DNA of 47,578 nucleotides from Acidobacteriota bacterium (GCA_003223135.1 QHXX01000035.1:1-47578), one strand, 5' to 3'; positions 33,778 through 42,471 are shown, numbered from the stretch's first letter. Translations and numbers: made by a program. Notes: a model not told the origin generated them from the letters alone.

Positions 33778-34875
33778 GTGACGGCCAAGGCGAAGGAAGC
33801 GAAGGGAAGGAAGGGTGCGGCCGCAACGCCGGCTCCCGCCGCCGGGAGACCGGAGATTCCGGCGCGCTATTCCCGGCAGATCCTGTTCGAGGAGATCGGG
33901 AGCGAAGGACAGGCCCGCCTCATGGCCTCGAAGGCGGTCCTGGTAGGCTGCGGCGCCCTTGGTACGGTGCAGGCCTCCTTCCTGGTGCGCGCCGGCGTCG
34001 GAACGCTCCGGATCATCGACCGAGACTTCGTGGAAGAGAGCAACCTCCAGCGCCAGATCCTGTTCGACGAGGAGGACGTCCGGGCCCTCCTTCCCAAGGC
34101 GGTCGCCGCGGAGAAAAAGCTGCGCGCCACCAACTCGCTGGTGCGGGTCGAGGGGGTCGTCGAGGACCTCAACGCTTCGACCGTCGCTCGGCTGCTCGAT
34201 GGCTTCGACCTGATCCTCGACGCCACCGATAACTTCGACGCCCGCTTCCTTCTGAACGATTACGCGGTGAAGACCGGGACCCCGTGGATCTACGGCGCCT
34301 GCGTCGGATCGTACGGTCTGACGTTCCCGATCCTGCCGGGCGAGACCGCCTGCCTGCGCTGCGTGTTCGAGAGCGCTCCGCCGCCCGGCCTCTCCCCCAC
34401 CTGCGACACGGCCGGCGTCCTGGGACCCATCGTCGGCATCGTCGCCTCGCTGCAGGCGGCGGAGGCGCTGAAGATCCTCACCGGGAGGCGCGAGCGCGTG
34501 ACGCGCCGCATGGCGGTCATGGATGTGTGGGAAGGACGGCTGGATCTCATCGACCAGCCGCCGCGCGACCCCGCCTGCCCGTGCTGCTTCCGGCGGGAGT
34601 TCTCCTATCTCGAAGGGACGCTTGGCTCGGACACCGCGACAATGTGCGGCCGCAACGCCGTGCAGATCCGCAGGCGCGACGGCCTCCGTCTCGACCTCGA
34701 CGAGGTGGCGAGCCGTCTCGGCCCGCTTGGCGCGACCGAGAAGAACCGCTTCCTGGTGCGCGCCGACATCGACCAGTACCGTCTGACCGTCTTCGCCGAC
34801 GGGCGCGCCATCATCTCCGGCACGCAGGATCCTGCGGTCGCCAAATCGATCTATTCACGGTACGTGGGGACCTGA
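33778..34875 (+). CDS. ThiF/MoeB/HesA-family adenylyltransferase (E1-like)
   Basis: A 365-residue enzyme that activates the C-terminal glycine of a ubiquitin-like sulfur carrier with ATP. The GTG at 33778 is chosen because AAGGAGG lies 6 bases upstream; the GTG at 33757 directly abuts the terminator. Landmarks: nucleotide motif VLVGCGALGTVQASFLVRAG, IIDRDFVEESNLQRQILF, LDATDNFDARFLLNDY, the PTCDTAGVLGPIVG segment with the conserved Cys, and zinc-binding CLRC and CPCC. A C-terminal domain of about 75 residues follows. It is the first gene of the SAM-regulated operon; the carrier is most likely the CysO-like protein encoded fourth. Confidence 0.92.
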   Translation: MTAKAKEAKGRKGAAATPAPAAGRPEIPARYSRQILFEEIGSEGQARLMASKAVLVGCGALGTVQASFLVRAGVGTLRIIDRDFVEESNLQRQILFDEEDVRALLPKAVAAEKKLRATNSLVRVEGVVEDLNASTVARLLDGFDLILDATDNFDARFLLNDYAVKTGTPWIYGACVGSYGLTFPILPGETACLRCVFESAPPPGLSPTCDTAGVLGPIVGIVASLQAAEALKILTGRRERVTRRMAVMDVWEGRLDLIDQPPRDPACPCCFRREFSYLEGTLGSDTATMCGRNAVQIRRRDGLRLDLDEVASRLGPLGATEKNRFLVRADIDQYRLTVFADGRAIISGTQDPAVAKSIYSRYVGT

Positions 34876-34883
34876 AAAGCGTC

Positions 34884-36047
34884 ATGGCGATCTATCTCGA
34901 CAACGCCGCCACGTCGTATCCCAAGCCGGAAGAGGTCTACAGGGGGATCGAGGCCTTCGTGCGCGCGAGCGGCGCCAACCCCGGCCGCGGCGGGCACAGG
35001 CGGGCGGTCGAAGCGGAGGCGATGATCAACGATACGCGTCGTCTCCTGGCGCGTCTCTTCCATGCTCCCCGCCCGGAGCGGATCGTCTTCGGACACAACG
35101 CCACGGACGGCCTGAACATGGCGATCAAGGGGGTGCTGCGCCCGGGCGATCACGCCATCACCTCGGTGCTGGAGCACAACTCGGTGTCGCGGCCGCTCAA
35201 CCAGCTCGAGAAGGAAGGAGTCATCACCCTCGACCGTCTGCCGGCCACGGCGGAGCACTTGATCGACCCCGACCAAGTGGCGCGCGCCTTCCGGCCGAAT
35301 ACGCGCCTGGTGGCGCTCACGCACGCCTCCAATGTCACGGGAACGATCCAGCCCATCGGCGCCATCGGCCGGATCGCGCGCGGGCGCGGCGTCCTGTTCC
35401 TGGTCGATGCGGCGCAGAGCGCCGGCGTCGTGCCGATCGACATCGAGAACGATTGCATCGATCTCCTGGCGTTCACGGGACACAAAGCGCTTCTGGGCCC
35501 GACCGGGACCGGCGGCCTCGTCGTCGGCGAACGAGCCGAGGTGCGCCCGTGGCGCGAGGGCGGCACGGGTGGCGATTCGACGCGCCCGGTGCAGCCGGAG
35601 GAGTTCCCGCATCGCCTGGAGGGGGGCACGCCGAACATCTTCGGGATCGCGGGGCTGCGCGAGGGCGTGCGCCTGCTCCTCGAGCGGGGGGTCGAGTCGG
35701 TCCTCGAGCACGAGCGCGCCCTCATCAAGACCTTCGTGACGGCGCTCGCGCGTCGCGATCGTCTGCAATGGTACGGAGCCGATACCGTCATCGCCGAAAG
35801 CCAAGGCGTTGGGCGCGTGGGTCTGGTGGGGGTCAACGTCCCGGGCTTCGCTCCGTCCGAAGTCGGCGCCATCCTGGACGAGCAGTTCGACATCGCGGTG
35901 CGCCCGGGGCTGCACTGCGCCCCCTACGCCCACGAGCACCTCGGCACGTTCCCGCAGGGCACGGTGCGGCTGAGCGTGGGGATCCTGACGACGGCGGACG
36001 AGATGCGCCGCGCGGCCGCCGCCATCGACGAGATCGCGGCGGAGTGA
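34884..36047 (+). CDS. Cysteine desulfurase (class V aminotransferase, SufS/CsdA-like)
   Basis: A 387-residue PLP enzyme that takes sulfur from cysteine as a persulfide. The start at 34884 lies 8 bases after the preceding stop. Key elements: YLDNAATSYPKP at the N-terminus, ALTHASNVTGTIQPI, the PLP lysine in FTGHKALLGPTGTGGL and the persulfide-forming cysteine in RPGLHCAPYAHEHLGT. Length is normal. Lying between an E1-like activator and a ThrC-like enzyme and sulfur carrier, it most likely delivers sulfur to form the carrier's thiocarboxylate. The operon draws sulfur from cysteine, which favours homocysteine rather than cysteine as the end product. This is inference. Confidence 0.93.
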   Translation: MAIYLDNAATSYPKPEEVYRGIEAFVRASGANPGRGGHRRAVEAEAMINDTRRLLARLFHAPRPERIVFGHNATDGLNMAIKGVLRPGDHAITSVLEHNSVSRPLNQLEKEGVITLDRLPATAEHLIDPDQVARAFRPNTRLVALTHASNVTGTIQPIGAIGRIARGRGVLFLVDAAQSAGVVPIDIENDCIDLLAFTGHKALLGPTGTGGLVVGERAEVRPWREGGTGGDSTRPVQPEEFPHRLEGGTPNIFGIAGLREGVRLLLERGVESVLEHERALIKTFVTALARRDRLQWYGADTVIAESQGVGRVGLVGVNVPGFAPSEVGAILDEQFDIAVRPGLHCAPYAHEHLGTFPQGTVRLSVGILTTADEMRRAAAAIDEIAAE

Positions 36048-36061
36048 GGACCAAGGAAGGT

Positions 36062-37402
36062 ATGAACTACGTGAGGGGCCTGCAGTGCAGGGAGTGCCGG
36101 GCCGCCTACCCCGTGTCGCCGCGCGCCATCTGCGAGGAGTGCTTCGGCCCGCTCGAGGTGACCTACGACTACGAGGCGCTGCGCCGGGAGTCGGGCCCGG
36201 GCTCGATCGTGGCGCGCGGCCGCTCGATGTGGCGCTACCGCGAGCTGTTGCCGGTCGAGGGTGCGGAGATCCTCGGTCTCGAGGTCGGGTACACGCCCCT
36301 GGTCCGCGCCACCCGGCTGGCGGAGCGTTTGGGCGTCGACAACCTGTTCATCAAGAACGACGCGGTCAACTTTCCCACCCTGTCGTTCAAGGACCGGGTC
36401 GTCTCGGTCGCCCTCACCAAGGCGCGTGAATTCGGCATGACGACCGTCGGCTGCGCCTCGACCGGCAACCTGGCGAACGCCGTCGCCGCCCAGGGGGTGC
36501 GCCACGGTTTCGACACCTGTGTTCTCGTCCCGGAGGACCTGGAGGCCGCGAAAATCGTCGGCACGACGGTGTACGGCGCGCGCCTGGTCGGCGTGCGGGG
36601 CGACTACGACCAGGTCAACCGCCTGTGCAGCCAGATCGCCGACCGCTTCGGCTGGGGGATCGTCAATGTCAATCTGCGTCCGTTCTACGGCGAGGGATCC
36701 AAGACCGTGGGCTTTGAAATCGCCGAACAATCCGGCTGGAAGCGGCCGGCCAACCTGGTGTGCTGCATGGCGGGCGGGTCGCTGCTCACCAAGATCGGCA
36801 AGGCGTTCGACGAGCTGGCGCTCCTCGGCTGGATCGAGGGTCCGAAGACGAAGCTGTACGGCGCCCAGGCGACCGGCTGCAACCCGATCGTGACCGCCGT
36901 CAAGGACGGCACCGGCGAGATCCGTCCCGTCAAGGCGCGCACCATCGCCAGGAGCCTCGCCATCGGCAACCCGGCCGACGGTCATTACGCCGCCCGCGCC
37001 ATCAAGGAGAGCGGCGGGTGGGCCGAGGACGTCACCGACGCCGAGATGGTCGATGGGATCCGCCTGCTGGCCGAGACCGAAGGGATCTTCACCGAGACCG
37101 CGGGCGGGGTGACCGTCGCCGCGGCCCGAAAGCTCATCGCGTCCGGGCGCATCCCGCGCGACCAGACGACCGTTCTCGTGATCACCGGCAACGGACTCAA
37201 GACCACCGACGCGCTGGCCTCGACCGCTCCGGTCTACCCGGTCATCGAGCCGCGATTGGATGCTTTCGAGCGCGCCATCGAGTGCACAGGGCGCGTCTCC
37301 CCCGGCGTTCCCCCATCATCCGGGCGCATCCGCGAAGATGTGCTCCTCTCATCCGGGCGCTCCGCCCCCGCGGCGCCCCTTTCATCCGGCCGGGCGCTTT
37401 AG
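36062..37402 (+). CDS. Threonine-synthase-like PLP enzyme (fold type II), candidate sulfur-transfer enzyme
   Basis: A 446-residue protein; the start at 36062 follows AAGGAAGG. An N-terminal zinc ribbon (CRECRAAYP with ICEECF) precedes a PLP domain: EVGYTPLVRATRLAERLG, the PLP lysine in PTLSFKDRVV, STGNLANAVAAQG and the phosphate loop around CCMAGGSLLTKIG. By sequence it would be called threonine synthase (O-phosphohomoserine to threonine). However, it is under a SAM riboswitch and linked to a sulfur carrier, its activator and a desulfurase. A replacement reaction on O-phosphohomoserine or a related substrate using the carrier thiocarboxylate, giving homocysteine, is a reasonable alternative. 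The last 45 or so residues beyond ERAIECT are repetitive and probably not part of the fold. Confidence 0.85.
   Translation: MNYVRGLQCRECRAAYPVSPRAICEECFGPLEVTYDYEALRRESGPGSIVARGRSMWRYRELLPVEGAEILGLEVGYTPLVRATRLAERLGVDNLFIKNDAVNFPTLSFKDRVVSVALTKAREFGMTTVGCASTGNLANAVAAQGVRHGFDTCVLVPEDLEAAKIVGTTVYGARLVGVRGDYDQVNRLCSQIADRFGWGIVNVNLRPFYGEGSKTVGFEIAEQSGWKRPANLVCCMAGGSLLTKIGKAFDELALLGWIEGPKTKLYGAQATGCNPIVTAVKDGTGEIRPVKARTIARSLAIGNPADGHYAARAIKESGGWAEDVTDAEMVDGIRLLAETEGIFTETAGGVTVAAARKLIASGRIPRDQTTVLVITGNGLKTTDALASTAPVYPVIEPRLDAFERAIECTGRVSPGVPPSSGRIREDVLLSSGRSAPAAPLSSGRAL
37316..37397 (+). repeat. Three short direct repeats in the 3' end of the ThrC-like gene
   Basis: TCATCCGGGCGC occurs at 37316-37327 and 37349-37360; a third copy, TCATCCGGCCGGGCGC, with four extra bases, occurs at 37382-37397. 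In the protein they give three SSGR units. The segment has no match to the family's C-terminus and looks like inserted or expanded sequence. Confidence 0.7.
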
Positions 37403-37428
37403 CGCGAAGGCCACGACGGGTGGCGATC

Positions 37429-37704
37429 ATGCCGATCCAGGTCAGGATTCCTTCAGTCCTCCGCCGCCAGACCGACGGCGCCGAATCGGTCGCGCTCGAA
37501 GCGAAGACTCTGGGCGAGCTCCTCGACGGCCTGGAGTCGCGCTACGAAGGTCTGCGCGGCAAGCTGCGCGGCCCGCGCGGCGAGATCCGCCGCTTCGTCA
37601 ACATCTACGTCAACGACAACGACGTCCGCCTGCTCGACGGCTCCACCACCCCGGTGGCCGATGGCGACGAGGTCACCATCATTCCGGCCGTGGCGGGAGG
37701 GTGA
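37429..37704 (+). CDS. CysO-like sulfur carrier protein (MoaD/ThiS family)
   Basis: A 91-residue ubiquitin-fold protein. It begins PIQVRIPSVLRRQTDG, has the strongly conserved RFVNIYVNDNDVRLLDG and ends DEVTIIPAVAGG. The terminal Gly-Gly is exposed, so no protease is needed before adenylation; the last Gly would be turned into a thiocarboxylate. The sequence is closer to the mycobacterial cysteine carrier CysO than to ThiS or MoaD. The start at 37429 has GGGTGG nearby. It is the fourth gene of the SAM-regulated operon. No Mec-type or HcyD-type JAMM protease, needed to release an amino-acid adduct, is found in this window. Confidence 0.92.
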   Translation: MPIQVRIPSVLRRQTDGAESVALEAKTLGELLDGLESRYEGLRGKLRGPRGEIRRFVNIYVNDNDVRLLDGSTTPVADGDEVTIIPAVAGG

Positions 37705-37751
37705 CGATCGGACCCCGGCCCACCCGACGGACTCGTGGAAGATCGGTCGCC

Positions 37752-40700
37752 TTAGGGGCATCCGTTGTTCGTGAGGTGCTTCGTGATGGCGGGGCAGACG
37801 AGACCTGCGCCCGTGTACGACAACTCCGCGCCTGACAGGTCGCGGGAGTAGCTGCCGTCGGTCGTCAGGCCGTCGGTGGCGGCGGCCAGGAGCCAGACGT
37901 TGTCGGGCAGGCTCAGGGTCACAGCACCGGTTGGCGGAAGATCGCAGGCGGCACCGGTGAAGCGCGTGCCGTCACCCAGGTTTCCCCAGTAGAGGTTGAC
38001 CCTGACGGCCGGGCATTGCGTGGCGTCCCAGGTGACCGTTGTCTGCGCGCCGGACCGGAATACCTGCAGCGGGACGCCGGGGACCGGGCCGCCGTCCGGG
38101 ATCGGAGGCGGGCCTGTCGAGGTGGTCGTGCAGGCTCCCGGAATCATGACTCCGCTCACCTCGACGTCGTCGATCCACCAGGACCCGGAAGGGTAAAGAT
38201 AATCGCCCGACAGGTGGAAGCGCACCCGCATGTCCGAGCCGCCCCAGTTGGCGAGCGAGGCGCTGTAGGTCGTGTAATTCGCGCTGGTGCCGCTGAAGTA
38301 GGTCGTGCTGTCCGCTGTGGTCGGGCAATCGTTGAGCGGGAAGTCGACCGACGCAGGATAAGTCGGCGTGAGCGGCAGGCGGGTCCAATTCGAGAACGAG
38401 GGTCCGGTCGCGATCTCGGCCTGCCCGAGCGATCCCTCGGCGCCGAAGAATCCGAACGGGTCGTACTCGAGCGTGTGGCGGGTCGCGAAGGTCAGGAGCG
38501 GTCCGGCCCCGGGATCGAGCAGGGTGAGGATCGGGCTGGTGAGATCGGCGCAGACTCCTTCCGAGCTGGCGGCTGTGTATACCCTTGGACCGAGGCGGCC
38601 GCCGGTCGGGGCGTCCGTCCAGGGTGCCTCCGTCTCGAAGCGGGCGGCGCCGGTGTCTCCGGCGTCGTCCCGTAGCGTGCCGGGTGATGGGGGCCCGACC
38701 GGAACGGCGGCCAGGCGGACCAGGTTGGCGTCCTCGTTCCCTCCCCGGCAGGAACCGCCGTGGGCGATCGTGGCGTCCTCGGACCGGACGGCATAGTAAT
38801 AGGTTGCCCCGCTCGACAGGTCGACCGAATCGGTCCATGTCGTGCCGATGACGCAGCGGGCGATCCGGTTGGCCGGGCCGGGAGTGAAGTCCGGGTCGGT
38901 GGCGCGATAGACGTTGTAACGCACATCCGAGCCACAGTAGGGTACAGCCGGATTCCAGGAAAGAACGACGGCGCAGCCGCCCGTTCCGGGACTGGTCGCT
39001 CCGGTGATCCCGGCGAAGCGGCTGGCCAGCGTGCAGTCGCCCGTCGGCACGACCGAGGCGCACGGCGACGGTGCCGACTCGCAGCGCGCCGCGGCGTCGG
39101 AGGTCGAAGCGACGTAGTAGCTGTACGGCGTGCCTCCTGACAGGCCGCTATCAGTCACCGGGGGGCCGGCCGCGCCGGTGGCGACAGGGACCCAGGGGCC
39201 TCCCGGGCATGATCCGAGGCTGCGATACACGTTGTAGGCGACCGCCCCGGCGACTGAGTTCCAGGAAATCAATACCTGATGCTCCGCCGGGGTCGAGAGC
39301 GACGGCGGCCCCGGTGAGGCCGGAGCCGGGCAGTCGGTCAGGGCGCCGCGCACGACGAGGGCGAACGGCTGCGGGGCCCAGGGAACGTCCACAGCGACGA
39401 CGCGGACGACCCACCTTCCGGGCGCGGGAGCGTCGAACACCAGACGCTCCTCCACGTTCACGCTGTCGTGCGGGTCGGTCGGGTTCGCGCTCTGCCTCGG
39501 CGAGCCGGTCGCGGGATCGAGCGTCTGGAACCAGACATTGCCGGAGGGATCGATCACCTCGAGCTTCAGCTCGTTGACGCGCGCGGTCGCGGCGTTGAGG
39601 GCCGCGGGATAGTCGGTCCAGACGAGCGTCGCTCGAAACGGCGTGCCCGCCGCGACGTCGTAGGCGTGCGTTGTGACGCCGCCGGTCGTGAGGCCCTGCC
39701 GCTGGTCGTCCACACGGAGCTTGAAGGGGCTCGAGGTAAACGCCAGGCTGCCTGCGAGGAGCGCCCGCCCGTAGCCGCTGACGAAATCGGGCGACGGGGC
39801 GGCGTTTCCGAGCGCGACGGCACCGTCGATGAGGGTCGCCTTCACGAGGGCGGCCGACGGCACGAGGCTGTGTGACGGGTCGCGCGTCCCCGAGGTGTTG
39901 AACCCGGCAGTGTAGTACTCGCGCACCAGGGCCGCGAGGCCGGCGGTCGTCGGCGCCGCCATCGAGGTGCCGTCGAGCGTGCAGGTGTCGCAGTTGTTGC
40001 TGGTCGGGTCGGCGTCCGATGCGGCCGAGACGGTCGACTCGCCCTGGGCGGCGAGCGTCGGCTTCAGCCGGCCATCGAACACCGGGCCGGGGCTCGAAAA
40101 CGACGACGGCGTCCCGGCGCCGGTGCCGTGGCCGACCGAGCCGACCGCGAGCGGGCTCTTGGCGTTCGCGGGCGTGCCGACGGCGAGAGGCGGCGGACAG
40201 AACTCCCCGGCGTTTCCCGCGGCCAGGACCAACAGAAGATCGGGGTACGTCCACATCGCCAGATCGGCGTCGCGCGCGAAAGAGTCGTACGGCATAGTAC
40301 AGCCGGGGATGCAGTTGCCGAGCGCGTCGTAGCAGGCCCCGCCCCAGGAATCTGAATGTATGCGGGCGCCGCTGCGATACGCCACGTCCGCCAGGTTCCA
40401 GAGGCTGCCACCCCGAGCGTTCAGGTATTCGAGGCCGTCCCCCATCTCCTGCACGACGAGCTTCGCGCCCGGTGCCAGGCCGTCGCCGCCGTTGCGACCG
40501 GATGTCGTGTAGGTCGCGCAGTCGGCGTAGCTCAGGGCGTCACCGGCGATGGATCCCGAAGTGTGCGTTCCGTGCCCGCTTCCACTCAGGAGGAGAGACG
40601 GGCATGTGTCGTCATCGCCGGTCGGCGTCCCCGACCAGTTGTAGTACAGAATGTCCTTGCGTCGGCCCGGGGCGGGCGCCGCCGCCGGACACGGGGCCTG

Positions 40701-41564
40701 GGCGCAGGCGGCGAAGGGCGGCGGCCCGTTGACCGTGTCCCGGAAGAAGCACAGGTCGTAGTCCTGCCCCGTGTCGGCGATCCCGACGACCTGCCCGCAG
40801 CCGAAAAGTCCACGATCGAAGACCGGCGTCTCTTGGGGCGAAGGACCGACGAACGATTGATGGACCCAGACGGCGTCCTGGTTGAACAGGCGCAGCCGGC
40901 GCGCGGGTTCGATCGCCTCGATCTCCGGGAGGGCCACCAGACGTGCCAGGACCTGCCGCAGCCGCGACGCCGGCACGCGAGCCGACACCCGCCACGCGCC
41001 GTCCTTGCCGGAAGGCGCCGCCTGGACCGTCAGGCCCCCCAGCGTTTCCAGAGCCCGGCCGGGCAGCTCGCCCGCCGCGAGGATCAGGCGCACGTCGGCG
41101 TCTTCGTTCTGGCCGGATGCCAGGCGGGCCAGTTGTGGCTCGATCTTGAGGTGCCGCGGCAGGTCGCCCAGCCAGGCGACGAACGGCAGGGATCGGACGT
41201 TCGCTTCGGCCCCGAGTTGCACGCGAAGCCGGTAGGCGTGGACCGGGAGATAGTCCAGGACCTGGGCGCCCGCGGCTTCGAGCCTGAGGCGCTCCTCGGG
41301 CGAGAGCGGACCGCGCGCGACGGCCGCCAGGTATTTGAAGCCGCGCGCGCTCGCCTCCAGGGGCGCCACCGCGGCGACGCGGTACCAGCCGGGCGCCAGG
41401 TCGTCCGATTTCAGCGGCTGTCCTTCCGAGGGCCTTATCGTCCCGCCCGCGAGCCTTATCTCCAGCGGCCGCGGTGTTCCCGGCGGTCGTGGATCGGCGA
41501 CCGCCGCAGAGGCCAGCGCTGCGAGCAGGATGATGCACGAAAGAAACGCGCGTCTTGGACTCAT
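37752..41564 (-). CDS. Secreted subtilisin-like S8 peptidase with fibronectin-like C-terminal domains
   Basis: A 1270-residue exported peptidase. A signal peptide occupies residues 1-23, followed by a pro-region of about 220 residues. The catalytic domain (about 250-620) has the intact triad D264 (VVGIADTGQDYD), H331 (GSGHGTHTSGS), S534 (DGTSMAAP), and oxyanion Asn at about 451 (AAGNAG). A jelly-roll P-domain-like part follows (VEERLVFDAPAPGRWVVRVV), then two fibronectin type III domains (PSLSTPAEHQVLISWNSVAG and VLSWNPAVPYCG) and a terminal region with MAM-like beta sandwich features. Many paired cysteines suggest disulphides outside the cell. It is convergent with the sulfur-carrier operon and divergent from the DUF4410-like gene. 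Confidence 0.92.
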   Translation of the reverse strand: MSPRRAFLSCIILLAALASAAVADPRPPGTPRPLEIRLAGGTIRPSEGQPLKSDDLAPGWYRVAAVAPLEASARGFKYLAAVARGPLSPEERLRLEAAGAQVLDYLPVHAYRLRVQLGAEANVRSLPFVAWLGDLPRHLKIEPQLARLASGQNEDADVRLILAAGELPGRALETLGGLTVQAAPSGKDGAWRVSARVPASRLRQVLARLVALPEIEAIEPARRLRLFNQDAVWVHQSFVGPSPQETPVFDRGLFGCGQVVGIADTGQDYDLCFFRDTVNGPPPFAACAQAPCPAAAPAPGRRKDILYYNWSGTPTGDDDTCPSLLLSGSGHGTHTSGSIAGDALSYADCATYTTSGRNGGDGLAPGAKLVVQEMGDGLEYLNARGGSLWNLADVAYRSGARIHSDSWGGACYDALGNCIPGCTMPYDSFARDADLAMWTYPDLLLVLAAGNAGEFCPPPLAVGTPANAKSPLAVGSVGHGTGAGTPSSFSSPGPVFDGRLKPTLAAQGESTVSAASDADPTSNNCDTCTLDGTSMAAPTTAGLAALVREYYTAGFNTSGTRDPSHSLVPSAALVKATLIDGAVALGNAAPSPDFVSGYGRALLAGSLAFTSSPFKLRVDDQRQGLTTGGVTTHAYDVAAGTPFRATLVWTDYPAALNAATARVNELKLEVIDPSGNVWFQTLDPATGSPRQSANPTDPHDSVNVEERLVFDAPAPGRWVVRVVAVDVPWAPQPFALVVRGALTDCPAPASPGPPSLSTPAEHQVLISWNSVAGAVAYNVYRSLGSCPGGPWVPVATGAAGPPVTDSGLSGGTPYSYYVASTSDAAARCESAPSPCASVVPTGDCTLASRFAGITGATSPGTGGCAVVLSWNPAVPYCGSDVRYNVYRATDPDFTPGPANRIARCVIGTTWTDSVDLSSGATYYYAVRSEDATIAHGGSCRGGNEDANLVRLAAVPVGPPSPGTLRDDAGDTGAARFETEAPWTDAPTGGRLGPRVYTAASSEGVCADLTSPILTLLDPGAGPLLTFATRHTLEYDPFGFFGAEGSLGQAEIATGPSFSNWTRLPLTPTYPASVDFPLNDCPTTADSTTYFSGTSANYTTYSASLANWGGSDMRVRFHLSGDYLYPSGSWWIDDVEVSGVMIPGACTTTSTGPPPIPDGGPVPGVPLQVFRSGAQTTVTWDATQCPAVRVNLYWGNLGDGTRFTGAACDLPPTGAVTLSLPDNVWLLAAATDGLTTDGSYSRDLSGAELSYTGAGLVCPAITKHLTNNGCP

Positions 41565-41673
41565 GAGCGATCGGCTTCCGGAAGAGTAGCACGGGGCAGC
41601 AGGCCGCGCTGTGGTAGACTTTCAGTAAAGCCTCATGACAGCACGTGGCCATGGAAGCCCCGGGAGGATTCCC

Positions 41674-42222
41674 ATGAAAACCAATTTCCGACTCGTCCTG
41701 ACCGTCGTGGCCTGTCTGGCTGCGCCGGCCCTGGCGCGGGCCGAAGAGCCCAAGACCGCGAAGGTCGCCTACAGCGCGCTGGAGATCGCGCGTTTCGACG
41801 TCAACCGGGAGGACTACTCCTCGAAAGAGGCCGAGCGCGCCGGGAAGATCTCCGACGAGTTCCTGGATGGAATCCAGCGCGCGCTGCTCGGGGAGATGAC
41901 CCGATCTTCGCTCTTCCCCGCGGTCCGGAAGCCGGCCGAGAGCGCCGAAGCAGGAAGCCCGGTCCTCATTCTTGGCGGGCGGATCGTCGACTTCAAGCCG
42001 GGCAATCGGGCCGCCCGCTACTTCGCCGGGTTCGGCGCCGGCCAGCAGAAGATCGAGGTCGAGTGCGTCCTCAAGAATAAGACCACCGGCGAGGTCGTCG
42101 CGAAAGAGATGATCACCGATCGGAAGGTCGCCGGGTGGGCCGGCGGGTCGGAAGAGAAGGGCGTGGAAGATTTCGCCGAGAAGGTTCTGGCCTTTTTGAA
42201 GCGCTCCATCGGCGCTCCTTGA
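41674..42222 (+). CDS. Exported DUF4410-like protein
   Basis: A 182-residue protein with a signal peptide (LVLTVVACLAAPALARA) and a good GGGAGGATT site before the start at 41674. The mature domain has a pattern like the lipoprotein DUF4410 family: SDEFLDGIQRALLGEM, then VLILGGRIVDFKPGNRAARY and the beta strands KIEVECVLKNKTTGEVV. There is no lipobox cysteine. Function unknown; related domains resemble periplasmic assembly proteins. It lies between the divergent S8 gene and the micro-ORF upstream of the aminotransferase. TAGACT about 60 bases upstream may be part of its promoter. Confidence 0.72.
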   Translation: MKTNFRLVLTVVACLAAPALARAEEPKTAKVAYSALEIARFDVNREDYSSKEAERAGKISDEFLDGIQRALLGEMTRSSLFPAVRKPAESAEAGSPVLILGGRIVDFKPGNRAARYFAGFGAGQQKIEVECVLKNKTTGEVVAKEMITDRKVAGWAGGSEEKGVEDFAEKVLAFLKRSIGAP

Positions 42223-42249
42223 CAGCCTCCCCCTTTTGAAGGCTAGGAT

Positions 42250-42272
42250 GGGTCCCGACTCTAAGGGGACCC
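42250..42272 (+). other. Hairpin covering the ribosome binding site of a micro-ORF
   Basis: GGGTCCC (42250-42256) pairs with GGGACCC (42266-42272) across a 9-base loop; the right arm contains the AGGGGA that would serve as ribosome binding site for the ATG at 42274. It could modulate translation of the micro-ORF. Confidence 0.4.
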
Positions 42273-42273
42273 C

Positions 42274-42396
42274 ATGGTCAGGCAAACCCGGAGCGCGCAG
42301 GGGCGGGCGGCCACGTTTGGCGTGCCGCACTCGAACGAGTGCCCCAATCTGACCACCTACCCGCGCAAGATCAAACACTTACACGACGATACCTAG
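42274..42396 (+). CDS. Possible micro-ORF or gene remnant of 40 residues
   Basis: An ATG preceded by AAGGGGA opens a 40-codon frame (it contains GVPHSNECPNLTTYPRKI and ends HLHDDT) ending 75 bases before the GSAM-like aminotransferase. No family is recognised. Ordinary codon use and the ribosome binding site allow it to be translated. It may be a leader peptide, a small protein or another truncated gene start. Confidence 0.3.
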   Translation: MVRQTRSAQGRAATFGVPHSNECPNLTTYPRKIKHLHDDT

Positions 42397-42471
42397 TCAT
42401 GCGCCGGGGTCCGTGGACCCGGACGCCGACGCTCGACGTGTACCCGTCGTCTCGCTTTTGAGGAACCATTC

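Noticed and set aside
37316..37397. CRISPR array
   Set aside because: Only three short imperfect repeats with unequal spacing, inside a coding frame.
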